64,000 bases of DNA from Rhizobium sp. BG4 (GTDB taxonomy: Bacteria > Pseudomonadota > Alphaproteobacteria > Rhizobiales > Rhizobiaceae): NCBI RefSeq assembly GCF_016864575.1, contig NZ_CP044125.1, forward strand, positions 806,001-870,000. The letters are read 5' to 3'. A program made the translations under genes and the position numbers. Below are positions 54,468-62,716 of this stretch, in pieces; the stretch's first letter is position 1, and the number at the start of each line of letters is the position of its first letter. The notes under the pieces were generated by a model. That model saw only the letters and a program-made list of their open reading frames with translations, did not search any database and was not told the origin of the DNA.

Positions 54468-55448
54468 TCAGGCTGCAGCCCTTGCGCGGCTGACCTCCAC
54501 CGTCACATGCGACAATTCGCCGATCGCCTCAAGCTTCGCCTTATAGACCTCGGGCGCCTGTGGATCGGCGCTGACGAGGGCGACGATCGCCGCGTGGTGG
54601 CCGGGGCCGACCTGCCAGACATGCAGGTCGGTGATGCGGTCGCCGCCGGTTTCGATTGCCTGGCGGATTTCGCCGGGCAGATCCTCGTTCTCTTCCATCG
54701 CATCGAGCAGCACGCGGCCGGAGGATTTCATCAGGCCGTAGGACCACTGGGCGATGATGACGCCGCCGACGATGCCCATCAGCGGATCGAGCCACAGCCA
54801 GCCATAGACGCTGCCGAGCGCAAGCGCGGCAATAGCGAGCACCGAGGTCAACGCATCGGCGATGACGTGGATATAGGCGGCGCGCATGTTATTGTCGGCG
54901 CCGTGGCCGTGATTTCCGGGGGCGTGATGGGCGTGATCCCCGTGGTGGTGGTGGTGACCGTGATCGTGGCCGTGGCCACTAGCATGGCCGTGATGATGGC
55001 TCTCGCCGCGCAGCAGCCAGGCGCTGGCGAGATTGACGGCGAGACCGGCGACGGCAACGCCGATCGCCTGGGCAAAGCTGATCGGCACGGGATGGGTGAT
55101 GCGCAGGAAGCTCTCCCAGGCCATCAGCAGCGCGATCAGCGCCAGGATGATGGCGCTGGCGAAACCGGCGAGATCGCCGAGCTTGCCGGTGCCGAAGGTG
55201 AAGCGTGGGTTATGGGCCTGCTTGCGGGCATAGAGATAGGCGCAGGCCGAGATCAGCAGCGCGCTTGCATGGGTGGACATGTGCCAGCCATCGGCGACCA
55301 GCGCCATGGAGCCGTAATAGGTCCCTGCCCCGATCTCGACGACCATCATCACCGCCGTCAGCGCGATCACCAGCCAGATGCGGCGTTCGTTGCGGTCGTG
55401 ATCGGCGCCCAGGAAGACGTGATCATGTTCAAGCGTGTTCGCAGTCAT
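54468..55448 (-). CDS. dmeF: CDF-family Ni2+/Co2+ efflux protein
   Basis: A 326-residue cation diffusion facilitator with six helices and a cytosolic C-terminal domain. The intracellular loop (about 149-187) is extremely histidine-rich (HHHGHASGHGHDHGHHHHHG), as in DmeF. VADGWHMSTHASALLIS carries the HxxxD-type metal site (D52). It lies 18 bases downstream of a DmeR-like regulator; this dmeR-dmeF order is known from Rhizobium leguminosarum nickel/cobalt resistance. Confidence 0.9.
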   Translation of the reverse strand: MTANTLEHDHVFLGADHDRNERRIWLVIALTAVMMVVEIGAGTYYGSMALVADGWHMSTHASALLISACAYLYARKQAHNPRFTFGTGKLGDLAGFASAIILALIALLMAWESFLRITHPVPISFAQAIGVAVAGLAVNLASAWLLRGESHHHGHASGHGHDHGHHHHHGDHAHHAPGNHGHGADNNMRAAYIHVIADALTSVLAIAALALGSVYGWLWLDPLMGIVGGVIIAQWSYGLMKSSGRVLLDAMEENEDLPGEIRQAIETGGDRITDLHVWQVGPGHHAAIVALVSADPQAPEVYKAKLEAIGELSHVTVEVSRARAAA

Positions 55449-55466
55449 TGCGCAGTCCTCAACTCG

Positions 55467-55739
55467 TCAGCGGATATAGGTCCGCAGCACTTCCGAAATC
55501 TCTTCCACGGCCTCCGCCCGCGCCTTCTCGTCGGCGGCGTGGAGGACGTGTTCATGCAGGTGATCGTCCAGCACCTCGCCGGTCAACCCGTTCAGCGCGC
55601 CGCGGATCGAGGCCAGCAGCTGCAGGATGTCGCCGCAGGGCCGCCCGGCATCCAGCGCGCGCTCGACGGCCTCGAGCTGGCCCTTGAGGCGGCTGATGCG
55701 GGCGATCAGCTTCTTTTTCTGGTGCTGGGTGTGGGACAT
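55467..55739 (-). CDS. dmeR: RcnR/CsoR-family Ni/Co regulator
   Basis: A 90-residue all-helical repressor. The metal ligands match the family: His at the N-terminus (MSHTQHQ), Cys at about 35 (GRPCGDILQLLASIRGALN) and His in DDHLHEHVL. Binding of nickel or cobalt would release it from DNA and switch on dmeF. A G-tract palindrome sits upstream. Confidence 0.9.
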   Translation of the reverse strand: MSHTQHQKKKLIARISRLKGQLEAVERALDAGRPCGDILQLLASIRGALNGLTGEVLDDHLHEHVLHAADEKARAEAVEEISEVLRTYIR

Positions 55740-55757
55740 GTCTGCTCTCGATTTAAT

Positions 55758-55773
55758 ATAGGGGGTACCCTAT
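55758..55773 (-). promoter_or_regulatory. DmeR operator ATAGGG-GGTA-CCCTAT
   Basis: A perfect inverted repeat 18 bases upstream of the dmeR start, with the G/C tract typical of RcnR-type sites flanked by A/T. Probable operator. Confidence 0.75.
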
Positions 55774-55827
55774 CATATGTATTCCCTTTCACGAAAGAGC
55801 CAAGCTGCCGCAGGTCCATCTTGAATT

Positions 55828-55846
55828 TATATAGGACTCCTATATA
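55828..55846. promoter_or_regulatory. MarR operator palindrome
   Basis: TATATAGGA-C-TCCTATATA, a perfect 9-1-9 palindrome ending 9 bases upstream of the MarR ATG, overlapping the likely -10/start region. Autorepression site. Confidence 0.75.
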
Positions 55847-55854
55847 TAGGCATC

Positions 55855-56499
55855 ATGGAAACGCCATCTGACCCGACCCCGATCTCACACCGCATCAGCG
55901 AAGGCCTGGCGCGTCTGGCAGCCGCCATGCGCAGCGACGACTGGACGCGCGCCGAAGCGACCGGCCTGAAGCCGACGCAGCTTGCGATCCTCGATTACCT
56001 CGCCGGGCGCGACCGGCCGGTGCGCGTCAAGGAGATCGCCGTCCATCTCGGCGTCTCGCAGCCGACGGCGACGGATTCGATCGCAGCGCTGGAGCGCAAG
56101 GGCTATGCGGAAAAGGCAGCGGCAGCGGGCGACAAGCGCGCGGCGGCCGTGGTGGTGAGCGCTGCGGGACGCGCGATCCTGGCCGAGGCGAGTGCAGCCG
56201 AGGGATCGGCGGCAGCGGCGGCGCGGGCGCTTCCCGCCGGTGAACAGGAAGATTTGCTGATGTCGATCGTCAAGATGATCCGGCATCTCCAGGAGGCCGA
56301 GGCGATACCGGTGCAGCGCATGTGCGCCACCTGCCGCTATTTCCGCCCCTACCAGCACGATGACGCGGCAAAACCGCATCATTGCGACTTCGTGAATGCG
56401 GCCTTCGGCCAACGCGATTTCCGCGTCGATTGCCGCGAACATGAAACTGCCGATCCGGCAACCCGGGCTGCCACCTGGGACGCCTTTCAAAAGGGATAG
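55855..56499 (+). CDS. MarR-family regulator with four-cysteine C-terminal domain
   Basis: A 214-residue protein. The winged-helix part is in residues 10-140 (LKPTQLAILDYLAGRDRPVRVKEIAVHLGVSQPTATDSIAALERKGYAEKAAAAGDKRAAAVVV). The extra tail (150-200) carries C157, C160, C177 and C193 (CATCRYF...HHCDF...DCREHE), a likely zinc or Fe-S site. First gene of a probable operon with an exported protein and a CPGC redoxin. The palindromic operator just upstream suggests autoregulation and redox or metal sensing. Confidence 0.88.
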   Translation: METPSDPTPISHRISEGLARLAAAMRSDDWTRAEATGLKPTQLAILDYLAGRDRPVRVKEIAVHLGVSQPTATDSIAALERKGYAEKAAAAGDKRAAAVVVSAAGRAILAEASAAEGSAAAAARALPAGEQEDLLMSIVKMIRHLQEAEAIPVQRMCATCRYFRPYQHDDAAKPHHCDFVNAAFGQRDFRVDCREHETADPATRAATWDAFQKG

Positions 56500-56540
56500 G
56501 CAGGCTCTCCAGGCAAACAGGAACAGGAAAGGAACCGACC

Positions 56541-57257
56541 ATGTTCAGGCCTATACTGACCGGCGCGCTGATCGCCGGCACGCTGGCGCTCGCGCCGAAT
56601 TTCACTGCTGCCCATTCCGTCGAGGCCAAGCCGGACGACAAGGTGAAGGCGGCGTTCGACATCATCGAGACGCGGATCACCACGACCAGGGACAGCGCCA
56701 CCTTCTCGACCCGCGTGCGCGGCGAGGCAGGTAGCGAAAAGCCCGCGGCGACAGGCAAATTCGAGGGATCCGGCGTCTATGCCTATGTCTGGCCGACCTC
56801 GCTCAACAGCGGCGATATCGGCTTCGAGAAGGACAAGGGGATCGTCGCGCTCGCCGTCACCTTCCATCCGGATTTCGACGATGCCGCCTATGGCAAGCAG
56901 AACCGCTCCGTCTGGCATCCGCATTGGGTGGTGCTGAACGAGGACAAGGCCTGCGCCGGCGGGCTGAAGGTCAGTGATATCCCCGAAGGCAGCAAGCCGA
57001 AGCTGCCTGCCACCTGGCCGGGCGTGCCGCTTCTGATCGACAGCCCGGAATATCCGACGGCGCTGAAGGGCGATACGGTCGACGTCACCATACCGCTGTC
57101 CTTGATCGGCGGCATCAAGGGCGCGTCCTATGATGGCGTGACGGCCGGGCTGAAGATCAACGGCAACCTGCACTCGCCGCTGCTTTGCGTCGACAATGTC
57201 TTCAAGGTGGCCTCGGGCAATCTCAGTCTTCCCGGCAAGGTCATGCCCGCCAAGTGA
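56541..57257 (+). CDS. exported hypothetical protein
   Basis: A 238-residue protein with signal peptide (about 1-24, MFRPILTGALIAGTLALAPNFTAA). The mature part resembles a beta-sandwich (ATFSTRVRGEAGSEKPAATG, KGIVALAVTFHPDFDDAAYG, WHPHWVVLNEDKACAGGL). Cysteines in KACAGG and LLCVD. Lies 41 bases after the MarR gene and is probably cotranscribed. Family not recognised. Confidence 0.75.
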   Translation: MFRPILTGALIAGTLALAPNFTAAHSVEAKPDDKVKAAFDIIETRITTTRDSATFSTRVRGEAGSEKPAATGKFEGSGVYAYVWPTSLNSGDIGFEKDKGIVALAVTFHPDFDDAAYGKQNRSVWHPHWVVLNEDKACAGGLKVSDIPEGSKPKLPATWPGVPLLIDSPEYPTALKGDTVDVTIPLSLIGGIKGASYDGVTAGLKINGNLHSPLLCVDNVFKVASGNLSLPGKVMPAK

Positions 57258-57407
57258 GGAAGGCGCCGGTCCGCCAACTGCCATCGGCGGACCGGCATGT
57301 TCCTCTCTCCAGGCAAATGGAAAAGAGAAAGCCGCCCAGACTTACTCCCCCGCATGCGCCGTTTGCAACTGCGCCGGGGCGGGCCGGCTCACGAAAGGAT
57401 TTCAGCA

Positions 57408-57956
57408 ATGCCGAACGAAACCGCTATTGCCGCGCCGGAACTCGCCGTCAGCCAATGGTTCAACACCAGGACGCCACTGACCCTCGAAGGCTTGCGCGGA
57501 CGGGTGATCTATCTCCACAGCTTCCAGCTTCTCTGCCCGGGCTGCGTATCCGAAAGCCTGCCGCAGGTGCGCCGCATCGAGCGGCTCTTCGGCCATACCG
57601 ACCTGCAGGTCATCGGCCTGCACACCGTCTTCGAGCATCACGAGGCGATGACGCCGGTGACGCTGAAGGCCTTCATCCACGAATACCGGCTGACCTCGCC
57701 CATCGGCGTCGATCAGGCCGACGGCCAGTCGGACATTCCCGTCACCATGCGCCGCTACGGCCTGCGCGGCACCCCCTCCTCCGTCCTCATCGGCCGCGAC
57801 GGCACCATCCTCCACCACGCCTTCGGCGTCGAAGACGACATGGCCGTCGGCGCCAGGATCGCCATGGCGCTGGCGGCGCCGGTGAAGGATGCGGGCGAGA
57901 GCGCGGGCGGCGGCGATGGCTGCGCGGATGGGCGCTGCGAAGTATCCGAACGCTGA
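57408..57956 (+). CDS. thioredoxin-fold protein with CPGC motif
   Basis: A 182-residue redoxin/AhpC-TSA-like protein. The active-site pair C43-P-G-C46 lies in HSFQLLCPGCVSESLPQVRR, and there is a cis-Pro region (GLRGTPSSVLIGRDG). The C-terminus adds a second cysteine pair (DGCADGRC). No signal peptide, so probably cytosolic. ATG 57408 is preferred over the longer frame from 57297. Context: MarR operon, suggesting a role in redox stress. Confidence 0.82.
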   Translation: MPNETAIAAPELAVSQWFNTRTPLTLEGLRGRVIYLHSFQLLCPGCVSESLPQVRRIERLFGHTDLQVIGLHTVFEHHEAMTPVTLKAFIHEYRLTSPIGVDQADGQSDIPVTMRRYGLRGTPSSVLIGRDGTILHHAFGVEDDMAVGARIAMALAAPVKDAGESAGGGDGCADGRCEVSER

Positions 57957-58082
57957 CGCCGATTTCCGGCGCCGACATGTCAAATGCAAAAGCCAGACCG
58001 GCACCGGCAGTGTACCATCCCTGCCGGCGCGTTTTCATGGGGATGCAACGGCTGACACCGAGCGGCGATGCGAGGTCTCCCG

Positions 58083-58274
58083 ATGGAGAATTCCGGGGAT
58101 GAACAGCAGGAAGTAAAGGCCGAAGCGGTGGCATCCGCCGCTCCGGCACAAATCGAACCGGCGCTGCGGCGCCTGCCGCAATCCGTGCGCCGGGCGCTCG
58201 GCTGGTGCGCAATCACCCTCGCCGTCGCCCTGATCTTCAGCCTCTCCTCGCTTGCGGCATGGTGGCCGCGATGA
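58083..58274 (+). CDS. small single-pass membrane protein
   Basis: A 63-residue protein starting MENSGDEQQEVKAEAV with one C-terminal hydrophobic helix (ALGWCAITLAVALIFSLSSLAAWW). It overlaps the next tiny gene by 4 bases (ATGA), so the two are coupled. Family not recognised. Located about 126 bases after the redoxin gene. Confidence 0.6.
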   Translation: MENSGDEQQEVKAEAVASAAPAQIEPALRRLPQSVRRALGWCAITLAVALIFSLSSLAAWWPR

Positions 58275-58351
58275 GCGGCCGGATCGAACGCGGCACACTC
58301 GCCCTCATCTGCATCGCGGCGATCGCCGGGCTGATCTATGTGTTTTGTTAA
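58271..58351 (+). CDS. 26-residue membrane mini-protein
   Basis: An ORF of 81 bases: MSGRIERGTLALIC, then a hydrophobic helix (IAAIAGLIYVFC), and TAA. Its ATG overlaps the TGA of the 63-residue gene. A one-helix protein of this size is easily missed by gene callers; the coupling supports translation. Function unknown. Confidence 0.5.
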   Translation: MSGRIERGTLALICIAAIAGLIYVFC

Positions 58352-58499
58352 TTGCGCAGATACCTCCAAAAGCGCCCGAAAGTGCCATTGACAAAATCGG
58401 CGATCTGGAGAATCTATCGCTTCATGATCAAGAACGCGCACATCACCAGCACGTATTTTTGGCTGTACCTGTAAGGGGCGGCTCGACAGATCATATTGT

Positions 58500-58528
58500 C
58501 AACAAGCCGCCGTCAGGCGGCTTTGTTG
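58500..58528 (+). terminator. terminator hairpin
   Basis: AAGCCGCC-GTCA-GGCGGCTT (58504-58523), extendable with CAAC/GTTG, followed by TGTTG. Located between the mini-protein gene and the GNAT gene. The stretch 58352-58499 has no convincing ORF. Confidence 0.65.
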
Positions 58529-58574
58529 TATCGGCAGCGTCCTGACGGCAGAAATAGAAAAGGACGCGAAGGCC

Positions 58575-59069
58575 ATGATTGAAATCGAAGACAGCGAAAT
58601 CTCATTGATACGGGCGCCCGTGGTGACGATCCGCACGGCAAAGCCGCGCGATCTGCCCGAACTCAACGAAATGATCAGCCTCTTGGCGCTGCATCACGGC
58701 GATGCCGCAGGATCAACGCCGGAGCAGTTGGAGCGCGATCTCTTCGGCCCGGTTCCGTGGATCACCGCGCTGGTGGCCGAGACCGACGAGGGCTTGATCG
58801 GCTACGCCATTCTCTGCCCGCTCTACCGCGCCCAGGAAGGCAAGCGGGGCATGGACCTGCACCATCTTTTCGTGCGCGACGGCCATCGCGGCCATGGCAT
58901 CGGCCAGCATCTCGTCAACCGCGCCCGCGAGACGGCGAAGACCGCCGGCTGCGACTACCTTTCCGTCAGCGCCGCGACCGGCAATATCCAGGCGCACCGC
59001 TTCTACCAGTACATGGATTTCACGGCGCGCCCGGTCACCGGCATGCGCTACATGCAGGCGCTCGCCTGA
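58575..59069 (+). CDS. GNAT N-acetyltransferase
   Basis: A 164-residue acetyltransferase: TIRTAKPRDLPELNEMISLLALHHGD at the N-terminus, acetyl-CoA loop VRDGHRGHGIGQHLVNRA and C-terminal GNIQAHRFYQYMDF. The start at MIEIEDSE has AAGGACG upstream. Substrate unknown. Confidence 0.87.
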   Translation: MIEIEDSEISLIRAPVVTIRTAKPRDLPELNEMISLLALHHGDAAGSTPEQLERDLFGPVPWITALVAETDEGLIGYAILCPLYRAQEGKRGMDLHHLFVRDGHRGHGIGQHLVNRARETAKTAGCDYLSVSAATGNIQAHRFYQYMDFTARPVTGMRYMQALA

Positions 59070-59085
59070 GCGCCAGCAAGGCTTT

Positions 59086-60051
59086 TCAGCGGATCACCGG
59101 CTCGCCGTGGAAACGGCGCCGGGACGGCTTCGAGACGCCGAAGCCGACTTCCATCATCAGCCGCGGCGCTGTTTTCGGCACCGTGCCCATGTGGAAACCG
59201 AACGGATCTTCGACGAAGCCCTGTCCGGCCTTGCCGGTCAGCGTCACCGCGCTGTCACTGCCGTAATAATCGAGGATCTCATCGGCCGGGTGGCCGACGA
59301 GCAATGTCAGCTGGTGCTTCATCCGGCGCCGTTTGTGGCTGCCCCTGACATAGATATGCGGACCGGTGTCCTCGTCGACATCGACGAGATAGAAGAAGAA
59401 TTTCAGCATCCGCCAGTCGTCGAGATCGAAGTGATACTTGTCGAGCGAGGCAAGGCTGCGGTCTGCTTCGCTGGCTTCGGTCGGGAAGCTCCACCAGATG
59501 CGGGTGGTGATGAGCTGCGCCTGCGCGCCGAGATAACGCCGGGCGACCGCAGATAGCAGCGGATCCTTCTGCACGGCGAGCACGGCATCGCAATCCAGCG
59601 CGCGCTCGAAATGATGGCCGCTCAGGAGCGCGCGGCCGAAGCGCTTCTCGGCATCGCGATGCTCCGATGCGCGAAATTCCAGGCGGCGGTCGAAATTGCC
59701 GAAGCACGGCGTCTCCGCGGCAAAACCGGCGATCTCGCGGTGGATATGGCCGGGCAGGACGAGCCCCGAAAACAGCCCCTCTCCCTTAAGGCTATCCACG
59801 ACATCATCCACCTCGACGCCTGCAAACAGCGACGACAGCACCTGCGGTCCGTCGTTGACGCGCCTGGCCGTCAGCCAATGGGCGCGGCGGCCGGGAATGG
59901 TGCGCGCCAAAAGAAACATCGGCAGCCAGGCCGGGTTTTCCCTGATATCGGCGAGATAGGTGGGGATGCGCACCGCCATGCGGCGCAGCTTGCCACCCTT
60001 GCGGGCGACGGCTTCAAGATCATTCGACGAGGAGACAGACATGCCGTGCAT
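59086..60051 (-). CDS. phytanoyl-CoA dioxygenase-like (PhyH) protein
   Basis: A 321-residue 2-oxoglutarate/Fe(II) dioxygenase-like protein. The metal site is HFD in KYHFDLDDWRMLKFFFYLVDVDEDTGPHIYVRGSHK, with a second histidine in PFGFHMGTVPK. The N-terminal half is predicted soluble and helical. AAGGA seven bases upstream supports ATG 60051 rather than 60042. Substrate unknown; possibly lipid or small-molecule hydroxylation. Confidence 0.82.
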   Translation of the reverse strand: MHGMSVSSSNDLEAVARKGGKLRRMAVRIPTYLADIRENPAWLPMFLLARTIPGRRAHWLTARRVNDGPQVLSSLFAGVEVDDVVDSLKGEGLFSGLVLPGHIHREIAGFAAETPCFGNFDRRLEFRASEHRDAEKRFGRALLSGHHFERALDCDAVLAVQKDPLLSAVARRYLGAQAQLITTRIWWSFPTEASEADRSLASLDKYHFDLDDWRMLKFFFYLVDVDEDTGPHIYVRGSHKRRRMKHQLTLLVGHPADEILDYYGSDSAVTLTGKAGQGFVEDPFGFHMGTVPKTAPRLMMEVGFGVSKPSRRRFHGEPVIR

Positions 60052-60348
60052 TCAACTATCCTTTTCTTTCGGAAGACCAGAGTGTTCTTCAGTCAGTCGC
60101 GGACGAGAGCTTGCCAGGGCGGCAAGTATTGAGCAGCGCGAGCAAGATTGTGCTGCAATGCGGCATTTCTTTGTTGATAGGAAAATGGCTATACTTTTTG
60201 AAACCAAATATAACCATGACGGGACGGTGGATCGACTTGCAACCTTCTCTGCCGGCTGCATTCGCCAAGCTTTGCCGAAGAAGATGGGAACCTCGATACT
60301 TCTTTCGGATTAACCCCTGGAGATCGGCACAGTCCTGAGGAGAAAAGC
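60052..60348. other. AT-richer intergenic region
   Basis: About 297 bases between the PhyH and SnoaL genes, lower in GC than the flanks. An open frame 60041-60313 (90 codons) with AGGAGA in front exists on the plus strand, but it begins inside the PhyH gene on the other strand and shows no recognisable motif. Probably promoter and leader of both genes. Confidence 0.4.
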
Positions 60349-60747
60349 GTGAGCGAGACGAAAGAACAGCTGGCGGCTCTCTACCGCGGCTATATCGATT
60401 GCCTGAACGCGCAGGACTGGGCGCAGCTCGGGCGCTTCGTCCATCCCGACGCGGAACGTAACGGCCGGCCGCTTGGGCTTTCCGGGTATCGCGCCATGCT
60501 GGAGAAGGATTACCGGGAAATCCCCGACCTGCGCTTCACCATCGACCTCCTGATCTCCGACCCGCCGCATATCGCGGCACGGCTCGCCTTCGATTGCGCC
60601 CCAGTGGGGGAGTTCATGGGACTGCCGGTGAATGGCAGGCGCATCGTCTTTGCGGAGAATGTCTTCTACCGCCTCGAGGACGGGAAGGTGCGCGCGGTCT
60701 GGTCGGTGATCGACAAGGCGGCGGTCGAGGCGCAGCTGGGCGCTTGA
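60349..60747 (+). CDS. SnoaL-like / ester cyclase domain protein
   Basis: A 132-residue NTF2-fold protein: YRGYIDCLNAQDWAQLGRFVHPDAERNGRPLGLSGYRAMLE and EFMGLPVNGRRIVFAENVFYRLEDGKVRAVWSVID are the SnoaL pattern. GTG start with GAGGAGA upstream. Function unknown; may bind a small hydrophobic substrate. Confidence 0.88.
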   Translation: MSETKEQLAALYRGYIDCLNAQDWAQLGRFVHPDAERNGRPLGLSGYRAMLEKDYREIPDLRFTIDLLISDPPHIAARLAFDCAPVGEFMGLPVNGRRIVFAENVFYRLEDGKVRAVWSVIDKAAVEAQLGA

Positions 60748-60759
60748 GGATATAAATGA

Positions 60760-60789
60760 AAAGCACCCCAAGCGGGCTTGGAGTGCTTT
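60760..60789. terminator. bidirectional terminator hairpin
   Basis: AAAGCAC-C-CCAAGC and GCTTGG-A-GTGCTTT pair with one mismatch, with A and T runs at the ends, between convergent snoaL-like and L,D-transpeptidase genes. Works for either direction. Confidence 0.75.
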
Positions 60790-60847
60790 CTTATGTGGCC
60801 TGCCCTGCGCTTGCGGCGTTCGCCGCCGCCAACGCGACAGCAGTTGC

Positions 60848-61564
60848 TTACTGCCAGACGACGATCGGGGTCTTCTGCGGTACGCGGTCGTAGAGGTCGA
60901 TTATGTCCTGGTTTAGCAGGCGGACGCAGCCGGATGAGACGGCCTTGCCGATCGAGCGCCATTCCGGATTGCCGTGCAGGCGGTAGAGCGTGTCTTCGCC
61001 ATTGGAGAAGATGTAGAGCGCACGCGCGCCCAGCGGATTTTTCAGGCCCGGCTCCATGCCGCCATTGGCGATCGAATACTTGGTGAGCTCCGGCTGGCGG
61101 GCGACCATCTCATTCGGTGGCTTCCAGCGCGGCCATTTCTGCTTCCACTGGATCACGCCGTTGCCGGACCAGGCAAAGCCTTCGCGGCCGATGCCGACGC
61201 CGTAGCGCATCGCCGTGCCGCCCGGCTGGACGAGATAGAGGAAGCGCGAAGGCGTATCGACGACGATCGTCCCCGGCGCCTGGCCGGTGGGGTCGATGAC
61301 CTGCCGGCGGTAGAAGCGCGGATCGATCTGCTGATAGGGAACGGCGGGGATCAGGAAGCCGCCGTCTTCGATCGGACCATACATGACTTCCAGTTCGGCA
61401 TCGGTGGGGGCCGGCGTCGTCTGGAAGAGCCGCGGAACGCGGAAGGCTACGGGCTGGACGCCCGGGGCACTGGATGTGGAAGCGCAGCCGGCGAGCGCGG
61501 AGGCCGCGGTCAATGCCGAGAAAGACAGAAAGCTGCGGCGGGAAAGAGGTTTTTCGAAGCTCAT
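60848..61564 (-). CDS. L,D-transpeptidase (YkuD) lipoprotein
   Basis: A 238-residue cell-wall enzyme forming 3-3 peptidoglycan cross-links or linking lipoproteins. The leader has a twin-arginine motif and lipobox (SRRSFLSFSALTAASALAGC). The YkuD domain (about 100-238) has the histidine in YRLHGNPEW and the nucleophile cysteine in KAVSSGCVRLLNQD. The start MSFEKPL (61564) is chosen; the frame extends upstream to 61642. Similar to the next gene; see findings. Confidence 0.92.
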   Translation of the reverse strand: MSFEKPLSRRSFLSFSALTAASALAGCASTSSAPGVQPVAFRVPRLFQTTPAPTDAELEVMYGPIEDGGFLIPAVPYQQIDPRFYRRQVIDPTGQAPGTIVVDTPSRFLYLVQPGGTAMRYGVGIGREGFAWSGNGVIQWKQKWPRWKPPNEMVARQPELTKYSIANGGMEPGLKNPLGARALYIFSNGEDTLYRLHGNPEWRSIGKAVSSGCVRLLNQDIIDLYDRVPQKTPIVVWQ

Positions 61565-61744
61565 GGCCTGGGAGGGACTTCCTTCTGACGCGGAACCGGC
61601 CCGTAACGGCAGGCCGGTCCCCGTTTGATTCATTCGACGCAATGAACGTCTCTTTGAAATCTATCGGCCCCAGCTAAATAAACCATAGCTTCACGAAGTC
61701 TTGTCCAGCAGTGAGCGCACGATATCGGTGGCGCTGTTGCGCTG

Positions 61745-62626
61745 CTACATCACCACGATCTCAGCCTTGGCGGAAACCCGGTCGTAGAGATCGACGACAT
61801 CCTGGTTCAGCATGCGTACACAGCCGGACGAGGTCGCCTTGCCGATCGACTGCCATTCGGGCGTGCCGTGGATGCGGTAGAGCGTGTCCTTGCCGTCATG
61901 GAAAATATACATGGCGCGGGCGCCGAGCGGATTGCCGAGGCCGGGATTCATGCCGCCGTTCTCGGCGGAGAAGGAGCGCACGTCGGGCTGACGCTGGACC
62001 ATTTCGTCGGGCGGCGTCCAGCGCGGCCATTTCTGCTTCCACTGGATCACGCCACGGCCCGACCAGGCATAGCCCTCGCGGCCGAGACCGACGCCGTAGC
62101 GCATCGCCTTGCCATTGGGCTCGATGAGATAGAGGTGTTTGGTTCGGGTATCCACAACGATCGTGCCGGGCTTTTCGTTGCTCGGATAATCGACTTCCTG
62201 GCGCAGGTACTCGGAACTGACGCGGCTGACGGGAATGGCCGGCAGCCGGAAATCGCCATCCTGCTTTTCGGCATACATGGCGACACTGACAGGATTACTG
62301 ACCGGCAGGCCGTAAGTCCGGCTGGATGCAGCACTTGGGATGCCGTAAGTAACGCCCGGATCGGTGGCGCCCAAGGTGCGGCCGGGGATGCCGTAGCTCT
62401 GATTGTAGATCGTCGCCGGAACGCCGGGCCGCTGCGGCACCGGCGCATCGATCGGGCGCACGCGATTGGGATTGGTGCCCGGCTGATAGAAGACCGGCGC
62501 AGTCTCCTGCACGAAACGGGCGGGATCAGTGGCGCCGGTATCGGGGATCAGCACGTTGCAGCCGGCAAGAGACAAGGCAGCAACAGCAAGCCCGGCAAGA
62601 GGCAGCACCCGGCGCAAGAATTCCAT
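61745..62626 (-). CDS. L,D-transpeptidase (YkuD) lipoprotein, second copy
   Basis: A 293-residue enzyme with an ordinary lipoprotein leader (MEFLRRVLPLAGLAVAALSLAGC), a proline/tyrosine-rich linker with YGIP/YGLP repeats (about 70-115), and a YkuD domain (about 150-293). The histidine is in YRIHGTPEW and the nucleophile in KATSSGCVRMLNQD. The stretch EKPGTIVVDTRTKHLYLIEPNGKAMRYGVG parallels the neighbour. Upstream of the first copy on the same strand. Confidence 0.93.
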   Translation of the reverse strand: MEFLRRVLPLAGLAVAALSLAGCNVLIPDTGATDPARFVQETAPVFYQPGTNPNRVRPIDAPVPQRPGVPATIYNQSYGIPGRTLGATDPGVTYGIPSAASSRTYGLPVSNPVSVAMYAEKQDGDFRLPAIPVSRVSSEYLRQEVDYPSNEKPGTIVVDTRTKHLYLIEPNGKAMRYGVGLGREGYAWSGRGVIQWKQKWPRWTPPDEMVQRQPDVRSFSAENGGMNPGLGNPLGARAMYIFHDGKDTLYRIHGTPEWQSIGKATSSGCVRMLNQDVVDLYDRVSAKAEIVVM

Positions 62627-62716
62627 AAATCCACCCTTATCGAAATCGGCAGAGAAACATATCTGCCGGAAGGATGGCATTTGCGGCTGGCGTGAAGCTG
62701 GTGTCGGGGGCGGTTT

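Noticed and set aside
58352..58545. Plus-strand ORF fragment and possible small RNA before the GNAT gene
   Set aside because: The frame shows no motif, and apart from the terminator there is no promoter clear enough to call an RNA gene.
60041..60313. Plus-strand ORF of 90 codons with AGGAGA before its ATG
   Set aside because: It starts inside the PhyH gene on the opposite strand, the AGGAGA is the complement of PhyH serine codons, and the product has no recognisable domain. Kept only as a note to the intergenic region.
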